Assembly (NCBI RefSeq): GCF_008040165.1
Contig: NZ_VRUR01000001.1
Location: 566,458-630,457 of the forward strand
DNA: 64,000 nt
Direction of reading: 5' to 3'
Source of the DNA: Flagellimonas hymeniacidonis
Lineage (GTDB): Bacteria > Bacteroidota > Bacteroidia > Flavobacteriales > Flavobacteriaceae
Within the stretch, counting starts at the first letter, position 1; each line of letters opens with the position of its first letter. Shown piece after piece: positions 44,654 to 53,070 of the stretch. Below the pieces are notes generated by a model. That model was given only the letters and a program-made list of their open reading frames with translations, was not told the origin of the DNA and ran no database searches. The position numbers were made by a program, and so were the translations under genes.

Positions 44654-45781
44654 TTATTCGCTCAATAATGTTAAGGTCATGGTTTGATTGTGTAATTGGC
44701 ATGCATTTTTACCTGCAAAAGGAGCCATCTCGCCATAGGAATAAAAGCCAGTAATTTTTGCCTGCCCACCTATAACTTCTGCTACTTCTTCAATTTCATC
44801 TTCGGTACGTTGATCTAGTACTAGTTTACGTCCTACACAGCTCACCAATATGGCCAATTCAGGTTGATTTTTTCTATCTCGCATTGCTAACTCAGCTGCG
44901 TTGCTGGCACCTTCGGCTATATCATCCATAGTGGACATCATCAATTGCACCTTGGAGTTTAAAGGAACATCTCCGGCCAAAATCATGGAGCTCGCCTCTT
45001 CATCTATGTTTAGAATAGTACGCACTAGAGCTTCTGATTCCTCATTTTGTTGTACGGTCAGGGGATATAAAAGTGCTGCTTTGGGTAATTCATCAGCTTT
45101 TTCTCCTAAATATTTTTTATAAAGATCTAAAGCTGGTGTTCCATCAATTTCAAAAAGCACATTTCCTTCAGACCTGGTAATAGTGCGTTCTGGACCAAAG
45201 GGTGTCCAACCGCCAAAGTTGGCATAGGAAACTTCCAAATCCTCACCATAAAACCCTATAGCAATTACTTCTCCTTGTTTTGGGTTTTCATTATAGGAGG
45301 TCAATGTTTTTTCAAAACGGGCACCGTCTCCACAAAGTCCTCCAGTAATAGACGCTTTAAATCCATCTGCGGATTCCAAACCTTCTATGAGACCACTTCC
45401 ATTCACAAAACTACCATCTGAAACAATAAACATATGATTGAGTTCTTCTTGTTGGAATTTATTTGAAATGGCCAATCCCATTTTTTCAATATCCACATGG
45501 TTCGAAACATTCTCACTTACGATACTGAACTTTGTTCGCTCAAATTCTATCGCAGTAAGTGCGATACTTTCTTCATAAACACTAGTTTCCATGATTTCTC
45601 CAGAGGTAGAGCCAAAAACAATATGCCCATCAGGGTAAAGGTTTTTTACCTCATCAAAAATGTCTTTATTTTCTAATAAATATCGATCTCCGAATACTAA
45701 AACCAGAGGTTCTTTTAGTGGTTGCTCTTGGCTAAATTCCCAGGCTCCTCCTTTAAAACGTTTTGCTTGATTTATCTTCAT
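44654..45781 (-). CDS. FIST-domain sensory protein
   Basis: This 375-residue protein spans FIST_N and FIST_C. Visible segments are VFGSTSGEIMETSVYEESIALTAIEF, FIVSDGSFVNGSGLIEGL, ASITGGLCGDGARFEKTL and, in FIST_C, ALDLYKKYLGEKADELP, NAAELAM, LVSCVGRKLVLDQRTEDEIEEV and KITGFYSYGEMAPF. FIST domains are thought to sense small ligands such as amino acids. It is soluble. It overlaps the PAS-kinase stop by four bases and abuts the next kinase start, suggesting a signalling complex. Confidence 0.92.
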   Translation of the reverse strand: MKINQAKRFKGGAWEFSQEQPLKEPLVLVFGDRYLLENKDIFDEVKNLYPDGHIVFGSTSGEIMETSVYEESIALTAIEFERTKFSIVSENVSNHVDIEKMGLAISNKFQQEELNHMFIVSDGSFVNGSGLIEGLESADGFKASITGGLCGDGARFEKTLTSYNENPKQGEVIAIGFYGEDLEVSYANFGGWTPFGPERTITRSEGNVLFEIDGTPALDLYKKYLGEKADELPKAALLYPLTVQQNEESEALVRTILNIDEEASSMILAGDVPLNSKVQLMMSTMDDIAEGASNAAELAMRDRKNQPELAILVSCVGRKLVLDQRTEDEIEEVAEVIGGQAKITGFYSYGEMAPFAGKNACQLHNQTMTLTLLSE

Positions 45782-48159
45782 CCTTTTTTATTTTTTTGTT
45801 CTTTTTGTAATGTAAAATAGAAGGTTGTTCCTTCTCCTATCGCGCTTTGCAACCAAACTTTACCATGATATCTATCTATGATTCTCTTGACTATGGAAAG
45901 CCCAATCCCTGTAGAGCGCTCTTTGTTTCCTATGGATTGAAAAATTTGAAAAATCTTCTCGTGATATTCCTTGGGAATTCCAACGCCATTGTCTTTTATA
46001 CTAAATTCCCAGTGCGTTTCATCTTCCTTATAATCTATCTCGACCAATCCTTCTTTTTTATCAATATTGACTACTGCATTGCTCAAAAAGTTTTGAAACA
46101 ATTGGTGGATTTTAGTTTTGTCCGCCTTTATTAATGGTAGCTTCTTTTTGGTCTTTATGGAAACATGTTCTGGAATGTAGATGATTTCCTTTATTTCTTG
46201 GATTACCTCATTTACATCAACTTCAGTATGATCAAAAACATCGCTATTTACGGTTGAATACTTGAGAATTCCGGTAATGAGTTTATCCATTCCCTCAATT
46301 TTCTCCTGCATCATTTTTAGATTATACAGTCCGGTTTCATCTAAAGTATCTTTGTAATCATCGTATAGCCAGGTGGCCAATGCACTCACACTTCGTAAAG
46401 GAGATTTTAAATCATGTGAGACGATATGCGCATATTCTTGAAGTCCTTTATTACTGGATTCCAACTCTTTTAAAAGAGTTTCTTTTTGCAGTTCAAGATG
46501 TTTTTGTGCGGTAATATCTAAATGAATGCCTATGGACCCTACAACATTACCTGCGTCATCAAATCTTGGAGCGCCACTTACCAACCAGAATCGTTTTTCT
46601 CCATTGGCAATTTTCACCGCTACCTCATAGGAATCGGAAATTCCTTCTTCTCTCTTTTTATTTTGTTGCTTTAATTCATCTTCACCTTCACTAATAATAG
46701 GCATGGTCTCATAAACATTTTTCCCTATTAGCTCATCGGAAGTATATCCAATCATGTCGCTAAAACTTTGGTTGACCATTAAGATGTTGCCATCTCCGTC
46801 GACCTCAACAAGTCCAAGATTCATGTTTGCAATGATGCTTCCATATTTTTCCTTCTGAATCTCAAGGTTTTTTCTATAATTCTTGCGTAGGGTTACATCA
46901 CTATAGCTCCATAAATGGCCTTGGTACTCGCTCCCATTAAAAAGGGGGATGTAATCACGCTCAAAAGTTCTTCCGTCCAAAAGTTCCATTTCATCTGCGG
47001 TCACCACTTCTTTTTTCTCAATAACATCGCTTATTCTATTTAGGGCCATCTCTGGCTCTAAAAACATTCTTTTGTATTTATGGGTGGATTGTTCACTATT
47101 GATTCCTTTAAGGGAATCTGGAGAAACAGAAATTCCAAATAGGTCGCAAAACTTTTTATTGGCAAGTACAATCTTCCTATTTGGATCTTCAAGCAGAATA
47201 CCGGTTTGTAAATTCTTGATTAATTTGGCCAACCGTTCTTCGGATGCTTTCAGTTTTTCTTCTGAGATTTTTTCATGGGTAATGTCCTCAATCATAGCTA
47301 CGCTATATTCAATCTCTCCTTTGGAATCCAATACCGAGCTCATTGAGGTTTTTCCATAGAGAGTGTCTCCGTTTTTCTTATGAAATTTTCGAACTATGGA
47401 GAATTTTTTTGTGTCGTTTTCTAGGCTTTTCTGGAGAAGGTCATCGTACAAAGTACTGTCTTCCAAAGAAGAAATATCATTGATAGAAACTTTTTTTAGT
47501 TCAACTTCTGAATACCCCAAAAGGTCTATAAATGATTTATTGGCCTTTACTATTTTATCCTTTACTATAAGTAAAATCCCCAGAGAGGAATTTTCCACAA
47601 TAATATCCTGCTGCTTTTTTTGACTTTCCAGAAGTTTACGTATTTCCACTTCTTGTGTAATGTCTCTAATTACTCCTTGAGCCGCAATAGGATTACCACT
47701 TTCATTGTAAATAAGGCTTGCATTAATATTTACATATTTCTCTTCATCATTTTTAGTAATAATCTTGGCAGAGTAATTTTTAAGCATCCCTACTTTTAGC
47801 AAGGTTTGAAAAGATTCCGCGGTATATTCCACATAATCTGGGTGTACTATATCGGAAAGGCAGACATCCTCCTTGGTATGATCGTATCCTAAAAACTCCT
47901 TAGCTGAGGAATTCATGTTGAGCACATTGGTCATCATATCCATGACAACATATGGATCAATAATATTTACAAAAGCACTATCTATACGAGTACCCTTGTT
48001 GTTCAACATCGTTTCTAAACGACCATTGGCTTCTTTCAAGTGCAAAGAGGCGTCATAAAGATCTTTGGCTTTATTTTCCAACAGGTTTTCAGCAGTTTTG
48101 CGGGCTTTTTTTTCCCGAACCAGTGCTCGTTTTAATATGGAGATTTCGTTATTATCCAT
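45778..48159 (-). CDS. Four-PAS histidine kinase
   Basis: About 793 residues from the ATG at 48159, which overlaps the H-NOX stop codon; the frame itself extends to 48198. A coiled coil is followed by four PAS-like units (one in the first 190 residues, then units near 195-315, 320-440 and 445-570). Each ends in an IxDIT-type motif such as GVIRDITQEVE and GIHLDITAQK. HisKA follows (YAHIVSHDLKSPLR), then HATPase (NFLSNAVVNI, KDNGVGIPKEY, STGIGLSIVKRI). No membrane segment is seen. The overlap with the H-NOX gene implies a sensor-kinase pair. Confidence 0.92.
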   Translation of the reverse strand: MDNNEISILKRALVREKKARKTAENLLENKAKDLYDASLHLKEANGRLETMLNNKGTRIDSAFVNIIDPYVVMDMMTNVLNMNSSAKEFLGYDHTKEDVCLSDIVHPDYVEYTAESFQTLLKVGMLKNYSAKIITKNDEEKYVNINASLIYNESGNPIAAQGVIRDITQEVEIRKLLESQKKQQDIIVENSSLGILLIVKDKIVKANKSFIDLLGYSEVELKKVSINDISSLEDSTLYDDLLQKSLENDTKKFSIVRKFHKKNGDTLYGKTSMSSVLDSKGEIEYSVAMIEDITHEKISEEKLKASEERLAKLIKNLQTGILLEDPNRKIVLANKKFCDLFGISVSPDSLKGINSEQSTHKYKRMFLEPEMALNRISDVIEKKEVVTADEMELLDGRTFERDYIPLFNGSEYQGHLWSYSDVTLRKNYRKNLEIQKEKYGSIIANMNLGLVEVDGDGNILMVNQSFSDMIGYTSDELIGKNVYETMPIISEGEDELKQQNKKREEGISDSYEVAVKIANGEKRFWLVSGAPRFDDAGNVVGSIGIHLDITAQKHLELQKETLLKELESSNKGLQEYAHIVSHDLKSPLRSVSALATWLYDDYKDTLDETGLYNLKMMQEKIEGMDKLITGILKYSTVNSDVFDHTEVDVNEVIQEIKEIIYIPEHVSIKTKKKLPLIKADKTKIHQLFQNFLSNAVVNIDKKEGLVEIDYKEDETHWEFSIKDNGVGIPKEYHEKIFQIFQSIGNKERSTGIGLSIVKRIIDRYHGKVWLQSAIGEGTTFYFTLQKEQKNKKG

Positions 48160-48694
48160 TTTGGACGATAGCGAACTTAACTTCTGTGCCGTTTTCATTC
48201 AATAGTTTATAATCCACTTTTGCCAACTTTCCGAAGTGTTCAAAAGTTTTTACGATGAGTCCATGAGCCAGAGCATACAATCCTCTAGATGAGATATAAA
48301 TTAATTCTAGGGAATTTTCTGTTTTTGAAAGGATTTTAAACCGAGGGAGTTCTGCATCTGGATACAACTTCCTTACATGTACATGAATATGATCTTCTAT
48401 ACAGTTGAGAAGTCCAATGGGAGTTCTATATCCTGAGACAACCTCTGGGTGTGCCTCTACCAGACCTACAAACAAATGATGTCCAAAGGAATATAACAAA
48501 TCTACTTGGGAGATGTTTTTTTCTTTGCCGAGTTGGCCAATTAAACTAACCATCTCATTAAAGTCATATGTACCTACTGATGTATATGCACCGCCAGAGG
48601 GAAGATCACAGTTCTCCAATATGGAATCCACGGTCTCTAATCCATACAAGGATTCGACCATTTCTAGAAACTCTGTGAAAACAATTCCTTTCAT
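48152..48694 (-). CDS. H-NOX haem nitric-oxide sensor
   Basis: This 180-residue protein has the H-NOX fold. It starts MKGIVFTEFLEMVESLYG and shows the haem ligand region IEDHIHVHVRKLYPDAELPRF with proximal His104. The propionate-binding motif YxSxR is YISSR at residues 133-137. Aligned by eye with the O2-binding Thermoanaerobacter protein, the position of distal Tyr140 is Leu142 here, which predicts NO binding without stable O2 binding. In other bacteria H-NOX proteins inhibit a partner histidine kinase; here the four-PAS kinase gene overlaps the stop. It starts the signalling operon. Confidence 0.92.
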   Translation of the reverse strand: MKGIVFTEFLEMVESLYGLETVDSILENCDLPSGGAYTSVGTYDFNEMVSLIGQLGKEKNISQVDLLYSFGHHLFVGLVEAHPEVVSGYRTPIGLLNCIEDHIHVHVRKLYPDAELPRFKILSKTENSLELIYISSRGLYALAHGLIVKTFEHFGKLAKVDYKLLNENGTEVKFAIVQNG

Positions 48695-48718
48695 AATAAA
48701 GAATATTATGATTTAAAA

Positions 48719-48746
48719 GTAGGAATTGTACTACCTATTTATAAAA
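48719..48746. promoter_or_regulatory. GTAGGA element upstream of the H-NOX operon (site D)
   Basis: The plus strand reads AAAAGTAGGA (starting at 48715), like the start of site C, then ATTGTACTACCTATTTATAA. It lies 24 bp before the H-NOX ATG, similar to the spacing of site A from rmlB. The rest of the motif diverges, so it is a weak candidate. Confidence 0.35.
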
Positions 48747-48772
48747 ATAATGTTGTGAAATTAGGGATTTTG

Positions 48773-49171
48773 TTAGGCTTTAAACAGTTCACTTACTTCC
48801 CAATAATCAAAAACTTTTTTAAGCTTTGACTCGTAATCCTCATATTTTAAAGGCTTTATGATATATCCAGCAATACCAATCTCAAAGCATTTTAGCAAAT
48901 CCACTCGGTTTTCGGATGTGGTCAAAATAATCGTAGGCAGGTATTTAAGTTTCTCATCTGCTTTAATAATGGAAAGAAATTCTATTCCGCTCATCCGAGG
49001 CATATTCAGATCAAGAAGAATAATATCTGGCAGACTTCCTGCCTTTAAAACCTCTAAAGCCTCTTCACCATTTTTTGCCTCAACAATCTTATGCTTGCAC
49101 TGGAACTTTGAAATTGCTCGTTGCAACTTCATTGTCTCTATCATATCATCTTCTATGAATAAAACATTCAT
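48773..49171 (-). CDS. CheY-like response regulator
   Basis: This 132-residue single receiver has LFIEDDMIE, phosphoacceptor Asp54 (ILLDLNMPRMSG), switch Thr in IILTTSENR and Lys in YIIKPLKYED. It resembles the RcpA/Rcp1 type receivers that work with soluble kinases. It is encoded just upstream of the H-NOX operon on the same strand but with its own spacer of about 80 bp. It may accept phosphate from the nearby kinases. Confidence 0.93.
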   Translation of the reverse strand: MNVLFIEDDMIETMKLQRAISKFQCKHKIVEAKNGEEALEVLKAGSLPDIILLDLNMPRMSGIEFLSIIKADEKLKYLPTIILTTSENRVDLLKCFEIGIAGYIIKPLKYEDYESKLKKVFDYWEVSELFKA

Positions 49172-49302
49172 GACACTTTGCGTTTAGTATACAAAAGTGC
49201 ATAAATATCATAGGAAAAAGACTACGAATTAGTCAAATTCAAAAAAACCATCGATGAATGGTAGCATTGTTTCGGTCAATTATCAATTATTTTCCTAACT
49301 AC

Positions 49303-49659
49303 CTAAAGGGCATCTAATTGACTTCGCAAGTTCTTGGTAAGTTTAGAAACTACTAAGTCGTATGAATGGTTTACAAGCTGCATTATCAAATCTGGTGGAA
49401 GGTTTTCCAAAAACAACGTATTCCAATGTACTTTGCTCATATGGTATCCCGGGGTAATATCTCCATCATATTCTTCCCTAAGTGCTATGGCCCTTTCTGG
49501 GTCACACTTTAAATTACATTGGGACGGTATTCTTTCCAAGGGTACCAAAGCAAACATTTTGCCCATAACCTTAAATACCAAAGTGTGTTCATCAAAAGGG
49601 AATTCCTCTGTTACACCTTTTTTAGCAACACAGAAGTTTCTAAGTTCTTCAACATTCAT
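49303..49659 (-). CDS. MmcQ/YjbR-family protein
   Basis: The 118-residue protein matches the MmcQ/YjbR (DUF419) family: VEELRNFCVAKKGVTEEFPFDEHTLVFKVMGKMFAL, LKCDPERAIALRE, YHMSKVHWNTLFL. These are small cytoplasmic proteins with a CyaY-like fold and no firmly known reaction. It lies two bases after the Dabb gene on the same strand and is probably co-transcribed. Confidence 0.9.
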   Translation of the reverse strand: MNVEELRNFCVAKKGVTEEFPFDEHTLVFKVMGKMFALVPLERIPSQCNLKCDPERAIALREEYDGDITPGYHMSKVHWNTLFLENLPPDLIMQLVNHSYDLVVSKLTKNLRSQLDAL

Positions 49660-49661
49660 CT

Positions 49662-50060
49662 TTATATCCCATTTGAATCATATACAATTACCTTCTCCCA
49701 AAGATCCTTGCACTCTTCAATAAAAATTAAGTGGGCCTCTTCTTTTTGATATCCTTCCTGCGCTTCCGCAGATTCAAACGTTACTATCAAGGAATAGGTG
49801 AATGACCCATCCACCACATCTCTAGTCGATGTTGGCGGGGTACCAATAAAGTTGGTCTTTGCATATTTGGAGTTGTTGAGGAAGGTCTTTAAAGAAGTTT
49901 CAAATTTTGCCTTGTCCGCACTGCTGTTAGGATTTTTAAACCAAAAGTAAACAGTGTGGGCAAAAGCGGAATCAAAAGTTTTCATAGTGTCTTTAGTTTG
50001 TGCATAATTGGTAGTTGCTGCTACGCCAATCAATAATAAAGTGATAATTCCTGTTTTCAT
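49662..50060 (-). CDS. Exported Dabb-domain (stress-responsive barrel) protein
   Basis: The 132-residue protein has a signal peptide ending near NYAQ and then a dimeric alpha/beta barrel domain (FAHTVYFWFKNPNSSADKAKFETSLKTFL, SFTYSLIVTFESAEAQEGYQKEEAHLIFIEECKDLWEKV). Dabb proteins are small dimeric barrels with varied roles. The enzymatic function, if any, is not visible. It precedes the MmcQ-like gene and follows the DUF4230 gene. Confidence 0.87.
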   Translation of the reverse strand: MKTGIITLLLIGVAATTNYAQTKDTMKTFDSAFAHTVYFWFKNPNSSADKAKFETSLKTFLNNSKYAKTNFIGTPPTSTRDVVDGSFTYSLIVTFESAEAQEGYQKEEAHLIFIEECKDLWEKVIVYDSNGI

Positions 50061-50066
50061 ACTAAT

Positions 50067-50690
50067 TTATTCTTCTATAAGTTTTTTGTCGCTTTTTGTT
50101 ATTTCCAGTGTTGAATAATCAAGGGTCCACCCTATGGTCTCCACAATTTTTTCAACCAGTAATACAGCTTGCAAGGCTTCTTTTTTTGCTGTGACCATTA
50201 AACCACTCTCCGGTATTTTTTGTTTGATATGGTCTTTGGCTTCCAGGTTCAGTTTTGTCAAATCATCTGGCGAAAAGCTATTAAAAAGACCATTTTTTAT
50301 ATCATAAAACTGAAGGTCTGGCTCAATTGATAAAATTTCTGGTTCTGGAAAATCGGCAAGTATGATTCGCTTATTTTTATTGTCAGCTTTCAAATTCAAT
50401 TTCTTTAAATCATACCCTATGTGGGCTCTCGCCTTTACAACAACCAATGCTTTTTTCTTGCTACTTAAAAGGCTCATAAAGCCTTCTTTGGTATTTTCAT
50501 AGTGGTATATTTCGGCAAAATCCCCCTCTACGGAAATCAATTTACACACACTTTGAATTTTGTCCAATAATACCGTGGACTGTTGTTTGGTCAGCTCCTT
50601 ACTTTTCTTTCTTCTAAAAGCGGAGAACAACCAATACATTAATATTGCTCCTAAAATAAGACCTAAAAAAGCTTCTACAGCGCTATCCAC
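50067..50690 (-). CDS. DUF4230 membrane-anchored protein
   Basis: This 207-residue protein has one N-terminal membrane helix (VEAFLGLILGAILMYWLFSAF) followed by a basic stretch. A DUF4230 domain comes next (SVCKLISVEGDFAEIYHYENTKEGF, KKALVVVKARAHIGYDLKKLNL, ILADFPEPEILSIEPDLQFYDIKNGLFNSF). The family has no established function. It may face the periplasm or the cytoplasm. Confidence 0.88.
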   Translation of the reverse strand: MDSAVEAFLGLILGAILMYWLFSAFRRKKSKELTKQQSTVLLDKIQSVCKLISVEGDFAEIYHYENTKEGFMSLLSSKKKALVVVKARAHIGYDLKKLNLKADNKNKRIILADFPEPEILSIEPDLQFYDIKNGLFNSFSPDDLTKLNLEAKDHIKQKIPESGLMVTAKKEALQAVLLVEKIVETIGWTLDYSTLEITKSDKKLIEE

Positions 50691-50722
50691 GTTTTAAATA
50701 TATAAAGATTGTAAAGAACTCC

Positions 50723-51472
50723 TTACTCCATTGGGGCATATAAAATAGGCCTGCTTGGGCTGGCATCATTTTCAAAAGGGGCTACCTGGAGGTTTAAAAA
50801 ATAGCAGCCATCTTCTATCTCATTCCCTACATAGATAAACTCTGTAATTGTCGCACTTGATCTTGGTTTATCATTCATCCTCCAAAAGGCATTATGTGCC
50901 AAAAGAGCACCGCCATCTTTTTCCTTGTCCACAGAAGGAAGGTCAATTAGTAAGTGTGATATGCCCTTATCAACCAAATAACTAGCCGCCGCCTCTAGCA
51001 GATAAGGTGGGTTTTCATTGGAATACTTCATCGACTTCTTGTTTTCAAGGTTCGGAATGGTCCTAATAATCAATGCCTCTCTTTTTTTATTGCCCAAGGC
51101 ATATTTTAATTGCTTTTCCGATATCACAAAATCATCTCCTTTCTTCTCAGGGGCAACAGTTATTACTTCTGCTAAAAAAAAGAATTGTTTTAATTCTTGA
51201 TTTATGGAGTAAAACCCTTCTGTAATATGACCCAGACATTCGGTGTGCGTCACATGGGAATGCGGATTGAACCAAATATCATTAAAGTTGGTAGAAGCCC
51301 CCTCAGAAACTTTTCCGATAAAACCACCTTCTTGATGCGGACCAATTTTAGGAGAATCCAAGTACCACGCATTTACATTCTCACTCCCATCCCGAAGCGG
51401 GATTGAAATATCCAAAGGATTGGATAAATCGATTTTATAATTCTTGGAATTATATTTAATGTTGGCAATCAT
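50723..51472 (-). CDS. Cyclase-family protein (kynurenine formamidase-like)
   Basis: At 249 residues, it shows the metal-binding motif of this family as NPHSHVTHTECLGHI, close to the HxGTHxDxPxH signature, with later HLLIDLPSVDKEKDGG and AHNAFWRMNDKPRSSATITEFIYV. Relatives hydrolyse N-formylkynurenine or other cyclic or amide substrates. No tryptophan-degradation neighbour is present, so the substrate remains open. It overlaps the hemW start by four bases. Confidence 0.87.
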   Translation of the reverse strand: MIANIKYNSKNYKIDLSNPLDISIPLRDGSENVNAWYLDSPKIGPHQEGGFIGKVSEGASTNFNDIWFNPHSHVTHTECLGHITEGFYSINQELKQFFFLAEVITVAPEKKGDDFVISEKQLKYALGNKKREALIIRTIPNLENKKSMKYSNENPPYLLEAAASYLVDKGISHLLIDLPSVDKEKDGGALLAHNAFWRMNDKPRSSATITEFIYVGNEIEDGCYFLNLQVAPFENDASPSRPILYAPME

Positions 51473-52617
51473 GATTCCAAATTAATCATAAAAAGGTCCG
51501 ATGCAATTCCATCGACTAGAAACTTTCCTTTTTTGGTTGCCAACAATTTTCCATCATCCACAAAAAGCAGATGCTTCTCCAAGTATTTTTTGGTTTGTTT
51601 ATTTAAATAATCAAGATACGTCTGTCCAAAATCGTGTTTGATTTTTTCTAGAGAAACACCCCAAATAGTTCTCAACCCGGTCATCACGTACTCATTATAT
51701 CTATCTGTTTTGGACAAGGTCTCTGTCTCCTTGGGCAGTACCTCTCCTTCTAAAGCCTTTATATATTTTGGGTTGTTCCTAATGTTCCAACTCCTATTTT
51801 GCCCATCAAAAGAGTGAGCCGAAGGACCAATACCTACATATTTCTTCCCTTGCCAATACGAAGTATTGTTTTTTGAAAAATACCCTTGCTTTCCAAAGTT
51901 GGAAATCTCATAATTCACAAAGTCATTTTTCTCCAAAACATCCACTAATATATTAAACTGTTCCTGTGCCTGTTCGTCATCCACATTGGCCACGATTCCT
52001 TTTTCTATAAACTTTTTAAGTGCCGTTTTTGGTTCAACGGTTAAGGCATAACTAGAGATATGGGGGAGTTCAAAAGAAAGCGCTTTTTCAATATTTGCTT
52101 TCCACCTTTTGTTATCCATGCCTGGAATTCCGTAAATTAAATCGATTGAAATATTATCAAAGTACTGAGTTGCCGTTGACAATGATTTGATGGCTTCGTC
52201 GGATGAATGTGCTCGATTCATCAACTTTAAATCTTCATCAAAAAAAGATTGGATACCTATACTAAGGCGATTAATGGGACTATTGGATAGCTCAACGATT
52301 TTATCATCCGTTAAATCATCAGGATTGGCTTCTAAAGTGATTTCTGGGTTTTCAACAAGCTTGTAATTTTCGTGAACGGCTGTTACTAAAGTTTCTATTT
52401 CAGTTGTAGTCAAAATAGAAGGTGTTCCGCCCCCAAAATATATGGTTGCTACCTTATGATTTTCAAACTCATCTTTTCGGAGTTCAATTTCCTTTTTGAT
52501 TGCTAGCAGCATGGCCTCTTTCTTTCCCAGTTGCGTAGAAAAATGAAAATCACAATAATGGCAAGCTTGTTTACAAAAGGGAATATGGATATAGATTCCG
52601 CTCATTTTAGTGTTCAA
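51469..52617 (-). CDS. hemW: Radical SAM haem chaperone HemW
   Basis: This 382-residue protein begins with the radical SAM cluster motif CKQACHYCDFHF, followed by YFGGGTPSIL, TLEANPDDL, RLSIGIQSFFDEDLKLMNRAHSSDEA and DLIYGIPGMDN. The C-terminal HemN-like region contains NTSYWQGKKYVGIGPSAHSF. HemW proteins, long annotated as oxygen-independent coproporphyrinogen oxidases, deliver haem to targets. Length and motifs are typical. Confidence 0.93.
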   Translation of the reverse strand: MNTKMSGIYIHIPFCKQACHYCDFHFSTQLGKKEAMLLAIKKEIELRKDEFENHKVATIYFGGGTPSILTTTEIETLVTAVHENYKLVENPEITLEANPDDLTDDKIVELSNSPINRLSIGIQSFFDEDLKLMNRAHSSDEAIKSLSTATQYFDNISIDLIYGIPGMDNKRWKANIEKALSFELPHISSYALTVEPKTALKKFIEKGIVANVDDEQAQEQFNILVDVLEKNDFVNYEISNFGKQGYFSKNNTSYWQGKKYVGIGPSAHSFDGQNRSWNIRNNPKYIKALEGEVLPKETETLSKTDRYNEYVMTGLRTIWGVSLEKIKHDFGQTYLDYLNKQTKKYLEKHLLFVDDGKLLATKKGKFLVDGIASDLFMINLES

Positions 52618-52621
52618 TTAT

Positions 52622-53070
52622 CAATGAACAATTTACAATGAATCATTTGTTCATTCTTGTAGTTTTTAAAATCGAAAACATGATTTTTGAAAGTTCGTCT
52701 GCATTTTCAATCAATCTATCCGCTTCCTCAACACTCAAATAATCCGAATCTTTTAAAAGCGAGAGCCAATATTTAGTTTCTAAGCTTTCTTTATATGAAA
52801 TTGAAATCTTTGCTGAAAAATCGGCTTTAGAAATTGCCCCGTTAGCCTCTGAAATATTAGCACCAATAGAAGTTCCTGAACGCAATAGCTGTTTAGACAA
52901 AATATACTCTCTTTTTTCTTTGTTCAGCTTTTTATAAAGTTGAATGATATTTAAGGCAAAATCATACGACTTGCTAGCTAAGGGATTCTTTTTGCTCATA
53001 TTAAGTAGGTTTTGATTTGTTATTTGGTCTGGTGGTTCATTGTTCATTGTTTATTGGCCATTGTTCATTG
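52622..53070. repeat. Inverted ATTGTTCATTG-type repeats flanking the four-helix-bundle ORF
   Basis: On the left (52622-52642) the plus strand reads CAATGAACAATTTACAATGA. On the right (53036-53070) two copies of TTGTTCATTG appear in opposite orientation around TTTATTGGCC. The repeats bracket the 23S-intervening-type ORF and lie between hemW and ruvC. This is how such small ORFs often sit in Bacteroidota genomes, as far as I recall, and suggests insertion as a unit. Confidence 0.6.
52643..52999 (-). CDS. Four-helix-bundle protein (23S rRNA intervening-sequence type)
   Basis: About 118 residues from the ATG at 52999; the frame extends to 53047. It matches the S23/four-helix-bundle family: SKSYDFALNIIQLYKKLNKEKREYILSKQLLRSGTSIGANISEANGAISKADFSAKISISYKESLETKYWLSLL, here shown only to mark its conserved parts RSGTSIGANISEA and KESLETKYWL. 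The function of the family is unknown. It has no promoter of its own that I can see and lies between inverted repeats. Confidence 0.88.
   Translation of the reverse strand: MSKKNPLASKSYDFALNIIQLYKKLNKEKREYILSKQLLRSGTSIGANISEANGAISKADFSAKISISYKESLETKYWLSLLKDSDYLSVEEADRLIENADELSKIMFSILKTTRMNK

Noticed and set aside
45847..46134. A 95-codon frame opposite the PAS-kinase gene
   Set aside because: It lies over the conserved HATPase coding region and shows no protein family features.
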